A DNA stretch of 5,988 bases from an uncultured Porphyromonadaceae bacterium (lineage in GTDB: Bacteria > Bacteroidota > Bacteroidia > Bacteroidales > Muribaculaceae): assembly GCA_947174735.1 (NCBI GenBank), contig CAMWKC010000141.1, forward strand, positions 1 through 5,988, read 5' to 3'. Within the stretch, counting starts at the first letter, position 1, and each line of letters starts with the position of its first letter. The translations under genes were made by a program, and so were the position numbers. The notes under the pieces were generated by a model. That model had not been told where the DNA came from. It did not search any database and saw only the letters and a program-made list of their open reading frames with translations. Of this stretch, positions 1 through 5,914 are shown in pieces.

Positions 1-26
1 ATGAAGGAGTATGAGGAAAGCTATAA

Positions 27-1304
27 TCAGAAGCGTAGGCCGATGTTGGCTTGGAGGGTCTCGATGGAAGAGAAGAATGAGTAATGGTGTGATTTGTACC
101 AGTTACCATCAACCTTACCGATGAGACAGGCAAAGAAATCACCTTTGTTGTAAGTCAGAGAGGTCATGCTTCGACCTGATATAGCGGTCATCATACTTGT
201 TCCTTCAAGTGAATCCTCGTAACAGTGTGATAGACCTATAGCCGGTATGACAGTGAGATTTAGCAGCAGATGACGGTTTAGTACCCAGTTATATCCGTAC
301 CCACCTAAAAGTGAGTATGAATTATAATGAAAACGGTAATCGGCTGCCATGACAGTAAGATATGGCATCAGTCGGGCATCGAGCTTGCGTAAATCGAGAT
401 TAACGTTGAGGTCAGTGTATGACAGACCGATTATCCATGAACCGGCACTGCGTTTCTGAAATTTCGAGAAATTATAAGCTGCCCCCTGTGAATAACGCCG
501 GTTATTACCGAAGTAATATCCGTCAATACCGAATTTATAAAGACTCAAACCCGGAAAAGAGAGCTTAAAAAGATGACCGTTATTATACTGTCCGAATTTG
601 CGCATGAATGTACCGCCTGTATTTTCATGATAATACATAGAGATGTTGAAGCGCGCACAATTGAAGCCAAATTCAAATTTCTTATGGTCAATCGGTTTGT
701 TGGAAATCAAATGTGTGAGGTCAATAGAGTAACCTACACTTACAGCCATATATTGCAGATAGGCACCTATGGAACTATAGATGTCTCCCATCATACGGAT
801 AGGCATATTTTTGCCTATATGCATGGCATACGAATCAGCCCAATTCTCGCTGGTAAAACGTGTTTTCCAACGGCGTCCGGTACCTGCAACATAAGTAGTA
901 TCGTAGGAGTTGAAAGTTACGTCGCCCCATTTATATACGTCAAGACAGAAACGCAGGAATCGAGGCCATTCGACAGTACTGTCATTAAGGTTCAGTCGGT
1001 TATGCTTCAGTAGCTCCCACCAATTGTGTGAATCGGTATTCGGAGAGGAGGAGCGGTACCCTTCCTCTTCATAGTGGCTCGGCAATAGATCAAAGTGTGA
1101 AGCTGTGCCGGGATCATGCTCGAAGATAGTTTCGTGGTGTACTGTGTCCGGGTGAACATCAAGATGATTCTCGACAGATACCGAATGGAATATATTGGCT
1201 CTTAGCGATATACACAGACACATTAACAATACTATGACTTTAAATCTTGCCGATATGGTAGGGCAGCAGGACAGAAAGCCTCTGCTATTAACAGTGGAAT
1301 TCAT
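27..1304 (-). CDS. DUF4421 family protein, predicted outer-membrane beta-barrel
   Basis: 425 aa, ATG start, TGA stop. I recognise the Bacteroidetes family DUF4421, whose function is unknown. Residues 1-36 look like a secretion signal: Arg20 and Lys22, then a hydrophobic run from about Val23 to Leu34, with a plausible signal peptidase I site after Ala36. Residues 37-115 are polar and probably form a periplasmic linker. The DUF4421 core starts near 120 with a DTTYV segment (135-139) and continues through alternating aromatic/polar strands. It includes the YFGNNRRYSQGAAYNF segment (264-279), a KRSAGS motif (284-289) and GGYGYNW (334-340). The protein ends in Arg-Phe; a terminal Phe is typical of beta-barrel proteins recognised by the BAM complex. 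The family assignment is from remembered motifs, and the barrel topology is inferred. It lies 62 nt after the DUF2007 gene on the same strand and probably shares its transcript. A short CCGC-GTGA-GCGG hairpin lies in that gap. Confidence 0.82.
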   Translation of the reverse strand: MNSTVNSRGFLSCCPTISARFKVIVLLMCLCISLRANIFHSVSVENHLDVHPDTVHHETIFEHDPGTASHFDLLPSHYEEEGYRSSSPNTDSHNWWELLKHNRLNLNDSTVEWPRFLRFCLDVYKWGDVTFNSYDTTYVAGTGRRWKTRFTSENWADSYAMHIGKNMPIRMMGDIYSSIGAYLQYMAVSVGYSIDLTHLISNKPIDHKKFEFGFNCARFNISMYYHENTGGTFMRKFGQYNNGHLFKLSFPGLSLYKFGIDGYYFGNNRRYSQGAAYNFSKFQKRSAGSWIIGLSYTDLNVNLDLRKLDARLMPYLTVMAADYRFHYNSYSLLGGYGYNWVLNRHLLLNLTVIPAIGLSHCYEDSLEGTSMMTAISGRSMTSLTYNKGDFFACLIGKVDGNWYKSHHYSFFSSIETLQANIGLRF

Positions 1305-1366
1305 TACACATCAGAATGGTGGTTATAATATAGCCGCTCACGCGGATTGATACAGAATTTCAGTTT

Positions 1367-1579
1367 TTATTCGTCACCATGATTCTGTAAAAGACGTTCG
1401 GCCTGTGCTACCTGCGGAGTAGGTACATAAAGCGCTGCACCACCTACGGAGGTACCTGGGAAGATACCTGAGAGTCCGTTGGTCTCGATGTGTGCGTCAA
1501 TTCCGTGTGCGCGGAGCATACCGGCGTCTATACTGGCTTCAATCTCGGTAGGATATTGGTTGATGAGGGTAAGTTCCAT
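1367..1579 (-). CDS. DUF2007 domain-containing protein (putative signal-transducing protein)
   Basis: 70 aa, ATG start, TAA stop. The whole protein is one small alpha/beta DUF2007 domain. It has the family pattern: an N-terminal strand (residues 2-8), the helix start PTEIEAS-DAGML (10-22), the GIDAHIET segment (26-33) in which the family places its second strand, a glycine-rich loop with a GGAALYVP strand (47-54), and a final helix VAQAERLLQNHG (57-68). The family is widespread and often annotated as a putative prokaryotic signal-transducing protein, but no biochemical role is established that I know of. There is no signal peptide or membrane segment, so it should be cytoplasmic. It starts 39 nt after the mltG stop codon and precedes the DUF4421 gene, which suggests co-transcription with envelope genes. 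No Shine-Dalgarno sequence is visible, as is usual in Bacteroidetes. Confidence 0.85.
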   Translation of the reverse strand: MELTLINQYPTEIEASIDAGMLRAHGIDAHIETNGLSGIFPGTSVGGAALYVPTPQVAQAERLLQNHGDE

Positions 1580-1618
1580 AGAAAGGGATAAATATGATTG
1601 GGCGGAATGTTAACAGAC

Positions 1619-2779
1619 CTACTTTATACCACGTGCGTTAAGAGCTTTATGATACCGACGTGCATTCTCCTGATGTTCGCTGTAAGTAGACGCGAAGTCA
1701 TGATAACCGGAAAAATCAGAACGTGCACACATATAGAGAGCATCCGTAGGGGCAGCATCAAGTACAAGGTCTATGGTCTTGGCCGAACCGGTACGTATCG
1801 GACCCGGAGGCAGACCCTTGTTGAGATAAGTGTTGTAAGGCGATGGTGTCTTAAGATGCACACCCTGTATACGGCGTATCGTAAAGTCACCCGTGGCATA
1901 GCGTACTGTAGGATCCGCCTGTAATTTCATACCTTTGTTCAGACGATTAATGTAGAGGCGGCCGATTGTTCCTTTTTCATCAGCTTTGTTACTCTCTTCG
2001 TCTACAATAGAGCAGACTGTCATTATTTCGGCCGGAGTCAGACCTAACTCGCCGGCTTTGGTCCGACGCTTGTCATTCCAGAAACGGCGATAATTAGCGC
2101 CTATTTTATTAAGCAGTTCACGCGGTGATACTGTCCAATAGACCTCGTAAGTATCGTTCAGAAACAGAGCCATTGACTGTTCCGGCGTAAGATCATACTG
2201 AGCCAGTAGCTCCGGATCGGTAGCGGCTTTTATAAGCGAATCTGCTGAGAAGTCAAGTTTTCCTGAAAGATAAGCAGCTAATTGAGGTAGTGTACGCTGA
2301 CCGTTGATAGTTATATCAAGCGGTTGCTGGGCACCGTGGGTCAGACGACGTGCCGCACGGGCTGGTGTGGTACCGACCGGGATATTGTAAGCGCCATGAC
2401 GCGAAGCAGGAGATACTCCGCTCAGTTTTATAAGACTTACAGTCTTATCGGCATAAGATTCACCGAAATATTTGCTGAGTGTATCCGTAACGGTCTGAAT
2501 ATCGGCTTTAGCCGGTATGCGTATTATAGCACTATGCCGTGTGCCGTTAAGCAACATAGGAGCTATCCAGACTGCGGCGATAGCCAGAATTACAGCTACA
2601 CATATCAATAATACTATGAATGGCCGGCGTCGTTTAGGAGCCGGAGGCAGTGGAGGAACAGAAGGAATCTGTTCTTCTGAAGTGGTTAGAGGGTGTAGAT
2701 TTTCTTCTGGAGAGGAAACGGGTGACAGATTCTCTTGTGAGGAAAGCGGAGCTGGATTCGTATTCTGATCGTTGGTCAC
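1619..2779 (-). CDS. mltG: Endolytic murein transglycosylase MltG (YceG-like)
   Basis: 386 aa, GTG start, TAG stop. MltG cleaves nascent peptidoglycan strands within the chain at the inner membrane, leaving 1,6-anhydro-MurNAc ends, and is thought to help terminate glycan synthesis. Residues 1-50 form a Ser/Pro/Glu-rich cytoplasmic tail with three imperfect 10-residue repeats, followed by a basic KRRR stop (49-52). A single membrane helix covers about 54-72, and the YceG domain about 80-380 is periplasmic. Diagnostic motifs are CSIVDEES (256-263), with Glu262 the likely catalytic acid, NRLNKGMKLQADPTVRYA (278-295) and SPYNTYLNKGLPPGPI (313-328). The GTG is chosen because the next in-frame Met is residue 75, which would lose the membrane helix, and there is no upstream ATG before the in-frame stop of the preceding gene. 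The gene begins 21 nt after that stop. The N-terminal tail is longer than I expect for Bacteroidales MltG. Confidence 0.95.
   Translation of the reverse strand: MTNDQNTNPAPLSSQENLSPVSSPEENLHPLTTSEEQIPSVPPLPPAPKRRRPFIVLLICVAVILAIAAVWIAPMLLNGTRHSAIIRIPAKADIQTVTDTLSKYFGESYADKTVSLIKLSGVSPASRHGAYNIPVGTTPARAARRLTHGAQQPLDITINGQRTLPQLAAYLSGKLDFSADSLIKAATDPELLAQYDLTPEQSMALFLNDTYEVYWTVSPRELLNKIGANYRRFWNDKRRTKAGELGLTPAEIMTVCSIVDEESNKADEKGTIGRLYINRLNKGMKLQADPTVRYATGDFTIRRIQGVHLKTPSPYNTYLNKGLPPGPIRTGSAKTIDLVLDAAPTDALYMCARSDFSGYHDFASTYSEHQENARRYHKALNARGIK
2660..2749 (-). repeat. Three imperfect 30-nt repeats encoding the MltG cytoplasmic tail
   Basis: These 90 bases encode MltG residues 11-40 as three decapeptides: PLSSQENLSP, VSSPEENLHP and LTTSEEQIPS. 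The shared pattern is two small hydroxyl residues, an acidic pair or QE, an Asn or Gln, a Leu or Ile, then Pro or Ser close by. The similarity is also visible in DNA: AGATT followed by a TCTT-rich stretch and GAGGAAA recurs near 2696-2717 and 2727-2745. This suggests old internal duplication followed by drift. The segment is probably disordered. Confidence 0.55.
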
Positions 2780-2800
2780 GGTTATGTGTTTGAAGAGAAA

Positions 2801-3949
2801 TTATAAGGAGAAAGCATTGACTGCTTTGGCTACTTCAGCTGCTTCTGCATCATTAAGATTCGCAATAGGAAGACTCAGCAGCTGAGAGGCTATGCGATCG
2901 GTGAGAGGATAGAGCCGTTTGTCAGCTCGGTCAGTGTAACAGGGCTGTCGGTGAGGAGGCACGGCATAATGTATGTCGGTAGATATGCCGCAGTTGTCTA
3001 ACCACTCTTTGAGTTCGTTGCGTTTTGGCGAACGGATAGGGTACTGGTGCCAAACCTGTACACATCCCGGCATCATAGCGGGTGTCTGTACTAAGGGGTG
3101 GGTAATGGTTGTATTGTATATACGTGCTATAGTACGACGCCGTGACGTTACTTCATCAAGATGGCGCAGTTTAACCCGTAACATGGCTGCCTGAATTTCA
3201 TCGAGACGGCAGTTATAGCCTGTATATATATTATGGTATCGCTTATCAGCACCATAGTTAGCCAGCGCCTTTATGGTATCAGCTAATTCCTTATCGTCTG
3301 TGGTGACTGCACCTGCATCACCAAGAGCACCGAGATTTTTTGTAGGATAAAAGCTATGGGCAGCAGCATGACCTAACCCTCCTGTAACATAGCTTCCGTT
3401 TAGTCCGGGTGTGTCGGTATGTGCGCCGATAGCCTGGGCGTTATCTTCTATTATCATTATACCCCGGTCAGCCATAACTCTTGCAGCATCGGCATCCCAG
3501 CAAGGATTACCGTACAGATGTACGGCCATGATGGCCCGGGTACGTTCGGAAACAATGTCGGGCAATATGCTCATGTCAAGGTTGAATGTGGCCGGGTCAG
3601 GGTCAAGACCTACAGGTATCAGACCGAACTCAGTGAGCGGAAGCACTGAGGCAATGTATGTGTTAGCAGGATAGATTACCTCGTCACCGGGTTTTAAACG
3701 GCCGAGTTCGATAGCTGCCCGTATTATAAGACGCAGAGCATCAAGTCCGTTGCTAACTCCGATAGCCCGTTTTACACCACACAGTGAGGCCAGGTCATTT
3801 TCGAAAGCTTCGGTTTCGTATCCATGCAGGTATCGTCCTGAGTCAATGACTCTGGCAGCTGCCTCACGCAGCTCCTCGGCATACGGAGCGTTAGTGCGTG
3901 CCAGCGATACAAAAGGTCGCCGGGTTTTATTGTTCGAGACTGCGCACAT
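2801..3949 (-). CDS. DegT/DnrJ/EryC1/StrS family sugar aminotransferase (FdtB/QdtB-like)
   Basis: 382 aa from the ATG at 3949, TAA stop. A PLP-dependent sugar aminotransferase, cytoplasmic, expected to move an amino group from glutamate to a keto sugar nucleotide. Motifs in this numbering: SNGLDAL (66-72) for cofactor phosphate contact, PANTYIAS (94-101), HLYGNP (144-149), EDNAQAIGA (168-176) with Asp169 and Gln172 at the pyridine ring, and HSFYPTKNLGALGDAG (198-213) with Lys204 the Schiff-base lysine. GYNCRLDEIQAA (244-255) supplies the usual second-subunit Asn246. Length and all key residues are normal. A GTG at 3985 would add 12 residues (MTTYVTLTNITL) with no family counterpart, so I prefer the ATG. 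The ATG lies inside the end of the upstream ketoisomerase gene (23-nt overlap), implying translational coupling. That neighbour favours a 3-amino-3,6-dideoxyhexose product (Fuc3N or Qui3N type). The exact sugar cannot be read from the sequence. Confidence 0.9.
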   Translation of the reverse strand: MCAVSNNKTRRPFVSLARTNAPYAEELREAAARVIDSGRYLHGYETEAFENDLASLCGVKRAIGVSNGLDALRLIIRAAIELGRLKPGDEVIYPANTYIASVLPLTEFGLIPVGLDPDPATFNLDMSILPDIVSERTRAIMAVHLYGNPCWDADAARVMADRGIMIIEDNAQAIGAHTDTPGLNGSYVTGGLGHAAAHSFYPTKNLGALGDAGAVTTDDKELADTIKALANYGADKRYHNIYTGYNCRLDEIQAAMLRVKLRHLDEVTSRRRTIARIYNTTITHPLVQTPAMMPGCVQVWHQYPIRSPKRNELKEWLDNCGISTDIHYAVPPHRQPCYTDRADKRLYPLTDRIASQLLSLPIANLNDAEAAEVAKAVNAFSL

Positions 3950-4349
3950 AAGCGTGATATTCGTCAAAGTCACGTATGTAGTCACTCTCCTCGTAATGAT
4001 GTGAGCAAAGAGCCAGACATACGGTTCCTGTTGTGAAGTTGTGCATTGAATCCCATACTCCCGGCGGAATCAATACACCTTTATTGGCACGGTTAAGAGT
4101 AACCACTATTTCATCACGACCGTCAGTGAGGTGGAGGTCGAGTGAGCCCGACACAGCGATAAGCACAGTCGAGTTTTCTTTATGGGCATGTCCGCCGCGA
4201 GTCTCGCCGCCGGGCACATCATATATATAGAAAACACGTTTTATGGCGAACGGCACATGACATCCTTCTTCTATAAAGGAGAGATTGCCACGCGGATCGC
4301 ACACTTTCGAGAATTCATAGACCTTAACTCGGTCAAGCAGTCGTGACAT
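3927..4349 (-). CDS. FdtA/QdtA-type dTDP-4-keto-6-deoxyhexose 3,4-ketoisomerase (WxcM-like cupin)
   Basis: 140 aa, ATG start, TAA stop, about the usual length for a single-domain member. The family is a small dimeric cupin that shifts the keto group of dTDP-4-keto-6-deoxy-D-glucose from C4 to C3, making the substrate for a 3-aminotransferase. Visible hallmarks are DPRGNLSFIEE (18-28), FAIKRVFYIYDVP (34-46), and RGGHAHKE (51-58) with the two active-site histidines His54 and His56. These are followed by a GSLDLHLTDG strand pair (68-77), the IPPGVWDSMHNF segment (94-105) and the C-terminal YEESDYIRDFDEY (119-131). The residue after the conserved Trp (Asp100) is unusual, because characterised relatives I remember have His or Arg there. 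The gene starts 110 nt after hpf, beyond two hairpins, and overlaps the aminotransferase gene by 23 nt. Whether the product is the 3-keto-galacto (FdtA) or 3-keto-gluco (QdtA) epimer cannot be decided here. Confidence 0.92.
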   Translation of the reverse strand: MSRLLDRVKVYEFSKVCDPRGNLSFIEEGCHVPFAIKRVFYIYDVPGGETRGGHAHKENSTVLIAVSGSLDLHLTDGRDEIVVTLNRANKGVLIPPGVWDSMHNFTTGTVCLALCSHHYEESDYIRDFDEYHAYVRSLEQ

Positions 4350-4381
4350 CGTGAGGTGTTACTTAGTGGTTATGTTGATAA

Positions 4382-4420
4382 ACCGCAGGCCTTTGGCACC
4401 GAACGCCACGGACCTGCGGT
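4382..4420 (-). terminator. Stem-loop between hpf and the ketoisomerase gene, likely terminator or attenuator
   Basis: A perfect 8-bp outer stem (4382-4389 with 4413-4420, ACCGCAGG/CCTGCGGT) encloses a 2-bp CC/GG step and a 4-bp TGGC/GCCA inner stem with a 7-nt loop. Read on the minus strand it is followed by TTTATC, a weak U-tract. It lies 40 nt past the hpf stop codon and 32 nt before the next start codon. It could end the hpf transcript, or act as an attenuator or 3'-end stabiliser if transcription continues. Orientation is inferred from the surrounding genes. Confidence 0.55.
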
Positions 4421-4435
4421 GATGAGAAAATGAAA

Positions 4436-4453
4436 CACGGAATGGTTACCGTG
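4436..4453 (-). terminator. Small hairpin with T-rich tail just after hpf
   Basis: CACGG (4436-4440) and CCGTG (4449-4453) can pair around an 8-nt loop. On the minus strand this hairpin is followed directly by TTTCATTTTCTC, which is the intrinsic-terminator arrangement, although the 5-bp stem is weak. It begins 6 nt after the hpf stop codon. Together with the stronger stem-loop further on it may form a two-step 3' end for hpf. Confidence 0.35.
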
Positions 4454-4459
4454 GGCCTG

Positions 4460-4750
4460 TCAGCGGTTTTTAAGCTTTTCAAGCTGAGGTTCCAGAGCAT
4501 CGAGACACAGGTCGATAGCCTCTTCAAAAGTGTTGGCTGTCTTCGAGGCAAAGAGTTCAGGTGCCTGCGGTATAGTGAGTTTAACTCCGGCCTCCTTATT
4601 CATGGCGGTTTCGGGTTTCACTACACGTAGAGTCACCTCTACCTCAGCCACATTTTCGTTGCGGCGTCCCATCTTGTCGACTTTCTTGTTGATGAAGGCT
4701 ACAAGCTTATCGGTGATGTCGAAATGGATTGCTTTGATTTTGACTTCCAT
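4460..4750 (-). CDS. hpf: Ribosome hibernation-promoting factor, short form (HPF/RaiA family)
   Basis: 96 aa, ATG start, TGA stop. The protein binds the decoding region of the 30S subunit in slow growth or stress, blocking mRNA and tRNA and protecting idle ribosomes. The sequence shows the one-domain fold: strand VKIKAIHF (3-10), helix ITDKLVAFINKKVDKMGRR (12-30), strand VAEVEVTLRVV (34-44), strand AGVKLTIP (54-61), and the long C-terminal helix TFEEAIDLCLDALEPQLEKLK (74-94). The length matches short HPF, so there is no C-terminal dimerisation domain of the long form. The frame is open upstream to 4870, but those 40 extra residues have no family similarity and cover the predicted promoter, so the ATG at 4750 is used. 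It follows xerC, as I remember in Bacteroides, but the tRNA cluster and tuf that I expect next are absent here. Confidence 0.93.
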   Translation of the reverse strand: MEVKIKAIHFDITDKLVAFINKKVDKMGRRNENVAEVEVTLRVVKPETAMNKEAGVKLTIPQAPELFASKTANTFEEAIDLCLDALEPQLEKLKNR

Positions 4751-4850
4751 AGCAGTGATTTTATAGGGTTGGTTATTTTTGTTGACGGACCTTTGACAGA
4801 CCGTTAGGTCGCCCGACGGCTGAAGGCCGCGGAGAGACGGGGAATAAGAC
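4751..4850 (-). promoter_or_regulatory. Structured 5' leader of hpf
   Basis: About 100 nt between the predicted transcription start and the hpf ATG. Its GC-rich upstream half can form small hairpins: CGGC/GCCG around a 5-nt loop (4817-4829) and GACC/GGTC around a 4-nt loop (4799-4810). A second GACC (4788-4791) and CCGT/ACGG (4801-4804 with 4816-4819) can pair in competing ways. The last 30 nt before the ATG are A/T-rich and unstructured, with no Shine-Dalgarno sequence, as expected for Bacteroidetes translation initiation. I do not recognise a known riboswitch class. Regulation by this leader is only a possibility. Confidence 0.35.
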
Positions 4851-4856
4851 CGCTTA

Positions 4857-4864
4857 CAAAGATA
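4857..4864 (-). promoter_or_regulatory. Bacteroidetes-type -7 promoter element for hpf
   Basis: On the minus strand these bases read TATCTTTG, an exact match to the Bacteroidetes sigma-ABfr -7 consensus TAnnTTTG. It is the only exact match I found by eye in the intergenic minus-strand sequence. The flank upstream is A/T-rich, including GATATATCATAATTTT. The nearest candidate for the -33 TTG is at 4888-4890, giving a 23-nt gap that is somewhat longer than usual, so that half is uncertain. It lies 106 nt upstream of the hpf ATG and 52 nt past the xerC stop codon. hpf can therefore be transcribed independently of xerC. Confidence 0.6.
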
Positions 4865-4916
4865 ACACAAAATTATGATATATCGGACAAGATATTGGAG
4901 ATTTAGCTGCTATTTT

Positions 4917-5873
4917 TTAGTTTTCCTCTTTATTTTTCTCTTCATCATACTCAGAACCAAAGTCAAGACTGCTGTCGTCACGTAATGGTTCACGTGCACG
5001 CGGATGAGCTTCAAGATAATTGTCGCGTAGCTGTGCGAAAGACAGATGGGTATATATCTGGGTAGTCGCCAATGAAGTATGACCCAGCATTTCACGTACA
5101 GTATTGAGATCTGCTCCGTCGTTGAGCATGGCTGTAGCAAATGAATGACGCAGTACGTGGGGAGAATGTTTAGGACATGATGTATCGCCGAGTAGCCGCT
5201 TCACAGCGCCGCCTATTGCAGCATACGTGACTTGTCCGCGCGGTCCGGCTATAAGCGGCCGTGGAGTCGGTAAATCGGGCCAGGTTTTATCACGTAGTGT
5301 CTGCCAGGCCGTGATATGGTCCAGCAGGGGTAAGGGCAACGGCATCAGGCGCTGTTTGCGTCGTTTGCCGGTGATACGCAACTGCCGGCTGCTTCGGTCT
5401 ACATCGTCGTCTGTCAGAGCCAGAATCTCCGCACGCCGCATACCGGTGCTGTAAAGAAGATCTACTATAAGGTAATCTCGCATCTGATAGATGTCTCCTT
5501 CGGCAGGAGGGGTGGCGAGAGCTTTTTCAAGTTCTTCTTCGCGCATGAAATTCGGTAACGGTTTACCTATTTTTGCCAGCTTTAGGTCAGCGGCCGGATT
5601 AGTCAGAATAACACCGCGTTTGCGTAGAAACAGGAAGAAAGCACGCAGACTCTGGGTCTTGCGTCTGATTGTACGCGGTGTGTCACCTCCTATAGCCAAT
5701 TGGGTAAGCCATGCGCGTACATCGGCCACAGTTACTGAAGCCGGATCAAAGTCCATAGGGTGGCCGTTAGTAATCCATAGAGTAAACTGGCGTGTGTCAT
5801 GACCGTACGCTTCAACGGTGAGAGGCGAGCGGTTAAGCTCAAGAGCGAGATATTGTAGAAAGGCGGCTATCAT
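4917..5873 (-). CDS. xerC: Tyrosine recombinase XerC/XerD family
   Basis: 318 aa from the ATG at 5873, TAA stop. Xer recombinases act in pairs at the dif site to resolve chromosome dimers. The N-terminal SAM-like DNA-binding domain (about 1-90) has LNRSPLTVEAYGHDTRQF (13-30) and the TPRTIRRKTQSLRAFF segment (65-80). The catalytic domain (about 105-290) carries all six active-site residues: Arg146 in STGMRRAE, Lys170 in ITGKRRK, His239 and Arg242 in HVLRHSFAT, His265 in MLGHTS, and nucleophile Tyr274 in TQIYTHLS. Full length and an hpf neighbour favour the housekeeping Xer enzyme over a phage or transposon integrase. XerC versus XerD is assigned from remembered synteny. The open frame extends to 5963, but the extra 30 residues are unlike any Xer N-terminus and run through an inverted repeat. 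The last 20 residues form a highly acidic, probably disordered tail. Confidence 0.92.
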   Translation of the reverse strand: MIAAFLQYLALELNRSPLTVEAYGHDTRQFTLWITNGHPMDFDPASVTVADVRAWLTQLAIGGDTPRTIRRKTQSLRAFFLFLRKRGVILTNPAADLKLAKIGKPLPNFMREEELEKALATPPAEGDIYQMRDYLIVDLLYSTGMRRAEILALTDDDVDRSSRQLRITGKRRKQRLMPLPLPLLDHITAWQTLRDKTWPDLPTPRPLIAGPRGQVTYAAIGGAVKRLLGDTSCPKHSPHVLRHSFATAMLNDGADLNTVREMLGHTSLATTQIYTHLSFAQLRDNYLEAHPRAREPLRDDSSLDFGSEYDEEKNKEEN

Positions 5874-5914
5874 AGACAATGAAAAGTTTGAACGGAAAGA
5901 GAATAAAGCATGAA

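Noticed and set aside
573..1013. Plus-strand open frame of 146 codons opposite the DUF4421 gene
   Set aside because: Its translation resembles no family and lies wholly antisense to a gene with a clear signal peptide and family motifs.
1334..1345. CCGC-GTGA-GCGG hairpin with a GNRA-type loop before the DUF4421 gene
   Set aside because: The stem is only 4 bp with no T-tract or extended pairing. It is too small to call as a terminator or regulatory element.
1598..1924. Plus-strand open frame opposite the end of mltG
   Set aside because: It is antisense to the strongly conserved MltG catalytic region, has arginine-rich composition, and shows no recognisable motif.
3950..3985. Upstream GTG start for the aminotransferase adding 12 residues
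   Set aside because: The extra residues have no counterpart in the family and would enlarge the overlap with the ketoisomerase gene to 59 nt. The ATG at 3949 gives a normal N-terminus.
4350..4459. tRNA gene after hpf, as expected from Bacteroides synteny
   Set aside because: No T-loop GGTTCRA-type motif or cloverleaf arrangement is visible. The paired segments are better explained as simple stem-loops.
4363..4551. Minus-strand 62-codon frame overlapping the end of hpf
   Set aside because: It is a shifted frame within hpf running into the hairpin region, with no domain-like sequence.
4751..4870. Longer hpf reading frame beginning at 4870
   Set aside because: The added 40 residues are not HPF-like, and the extension covers the predicted -7 element and structured leader.
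5491..5802. Plus-strand open frame of 103 codons opposite xerC
   Set aside because: It has the Ser/Arg-rich composition typical of an antisense frame of a GC-rich gene, and xerC is certain on the other strand.
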